Below are positions 5,500 to 5,667 of a stretch of 5,667 nt of DNA, piece after piece. The stretch lies in contig CAMURM010000125.1 of NCBI GenBank assembly GCA_947097535.1, positions 1-5,667 on the forward strand, written 5' to 3'. Made by a program: the position numbers and the translations under genes. Every line of letters starts with the position of its first letter. Within the stretch, counting starts at the first letter, position 1. The notes beneath the pieces were generated by a model. The model was not told the origin of the DNA, searched no databases, and worked only from the letters and a program-made list of their open reading frames with translations. This DNA comes from an uncultured Selenomonas sp. Its GTDB lineage: Bacteria > Bacillota > Negativicutes > Selenomonadales > Selenomonadaceae.

Positions 5500-5667
5500 G
5501 GGTTTAGTATACTTTTAAGGGAGGATTTCACGCTCGTTTGCAGAATAAGGCATAAAGGAACCACTGATAAATTCAGCCACCCATCTTCACGCAGCTGCGC
5601 TGTCCTCTCGTCGTCGACAAATCCTCGATAGAACCAGCGCATCTGTGCAAATCTGGGCGGCTTCATT
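5500..5667. other. right edge with no recognisable gene
   Basis: An open frame of 65 codons runs on the - strand from ATG 5666 to 5469. Its last third overlaps the candidate promoter and its protein resembles no family I know, so I do not call it. CGCAGCTGCG (5590-5599) is a perfect palindrome. The stretch may belong to an upstream gene's tail or a mobile-element remnant, but nothing here proves either. Confidence 0.3.

Noticed and set aside
5469..5666. A 65-codon - strand open frame at the right edge
   Set aside because: No recognisable family, and its 3' third overlaps the candidate promoter. Not enough to call a gene.
1..5667. CRISPR array, tRNA or rRNA genes, insertion-sequence ends
   Set aside because: No regularly spaced repeats, tRNA-like cloverleaf, rRNA segments or paired terminal inverted repeats with target duplications were seen by reading both strands.

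Overview
The window is high-GC bacterial DNA whose gene content and protein sequences suggest an anaerobic Firmicute of the Negativicutes type (Selenomonas-like). The pointers are a DcuB-type C4-dicarboxylate carrier, an Rpn/PD-(D/E)XK 'transposase' of the sort common there, and an attenuator-controlled vitamin operon. The taxon is inferred from flavour, not from a marker gene.

Layout, left to right. 1-495 (+) is the remains of dcuB. It enters from the left edge and carries two internal deletions, the second of which shifts the frame. 526-1350 (+) is an intact, more A+T-rich Rpn-family nuclease gene. 1388-1433 is a hairpin flanked by A- and T-runs, a bidirectional terminator between convergent genes. 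1449-2813 (-) is an AGCS sodium:alanine/glycine symporter with its own likely promoter. 2901-2925 (-) is a short terminator closing the operon upstream.

3016-5218 (-) is a compact three-gene operon, transcribed in the order BASS-family transporter, panC, panD. PanD makes beta-alanine from aspartate, and PanC joins beta-alanine to pantoate to give pantothenate (vitamin B5). The window holds no panB or panE. The sodium-coupled BASS transporter is therefore a good candidate PanS-like carrier, possibly bringing in ketopantoate or pantoate.

The most interesting part is the operon's 5' leader (about 5235-5464, - strand). A candidate promoter (-35 at 5494-5499, -10 at 5471-5476) would start RNA almost exactly at the first of two hairpins, 5429-5464 and 5330-5357. 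The two share one architecture: outer stem, bulged A on the 3' side, 5 bp, bulged A on the 5' side, a UCC/GGA 3-bp stem and a tetraloop. That matches the described 'pan' RNA motif (a stem with two conserved bulged A's, often in tandem, upstream of pan genes). A strong intrinsic terminator (5235-5266) follows just before the ribosome-binding site, and the 3' arm of the second hairpin can pair with the terminator's 5' arm. The sequence thus shows a complete candidate transcription-attenuation switch. The terminator also argues that the transporter starts at TTG 5218 rather than at upstream ATGs.

5500-5667 holds no gene I can support.
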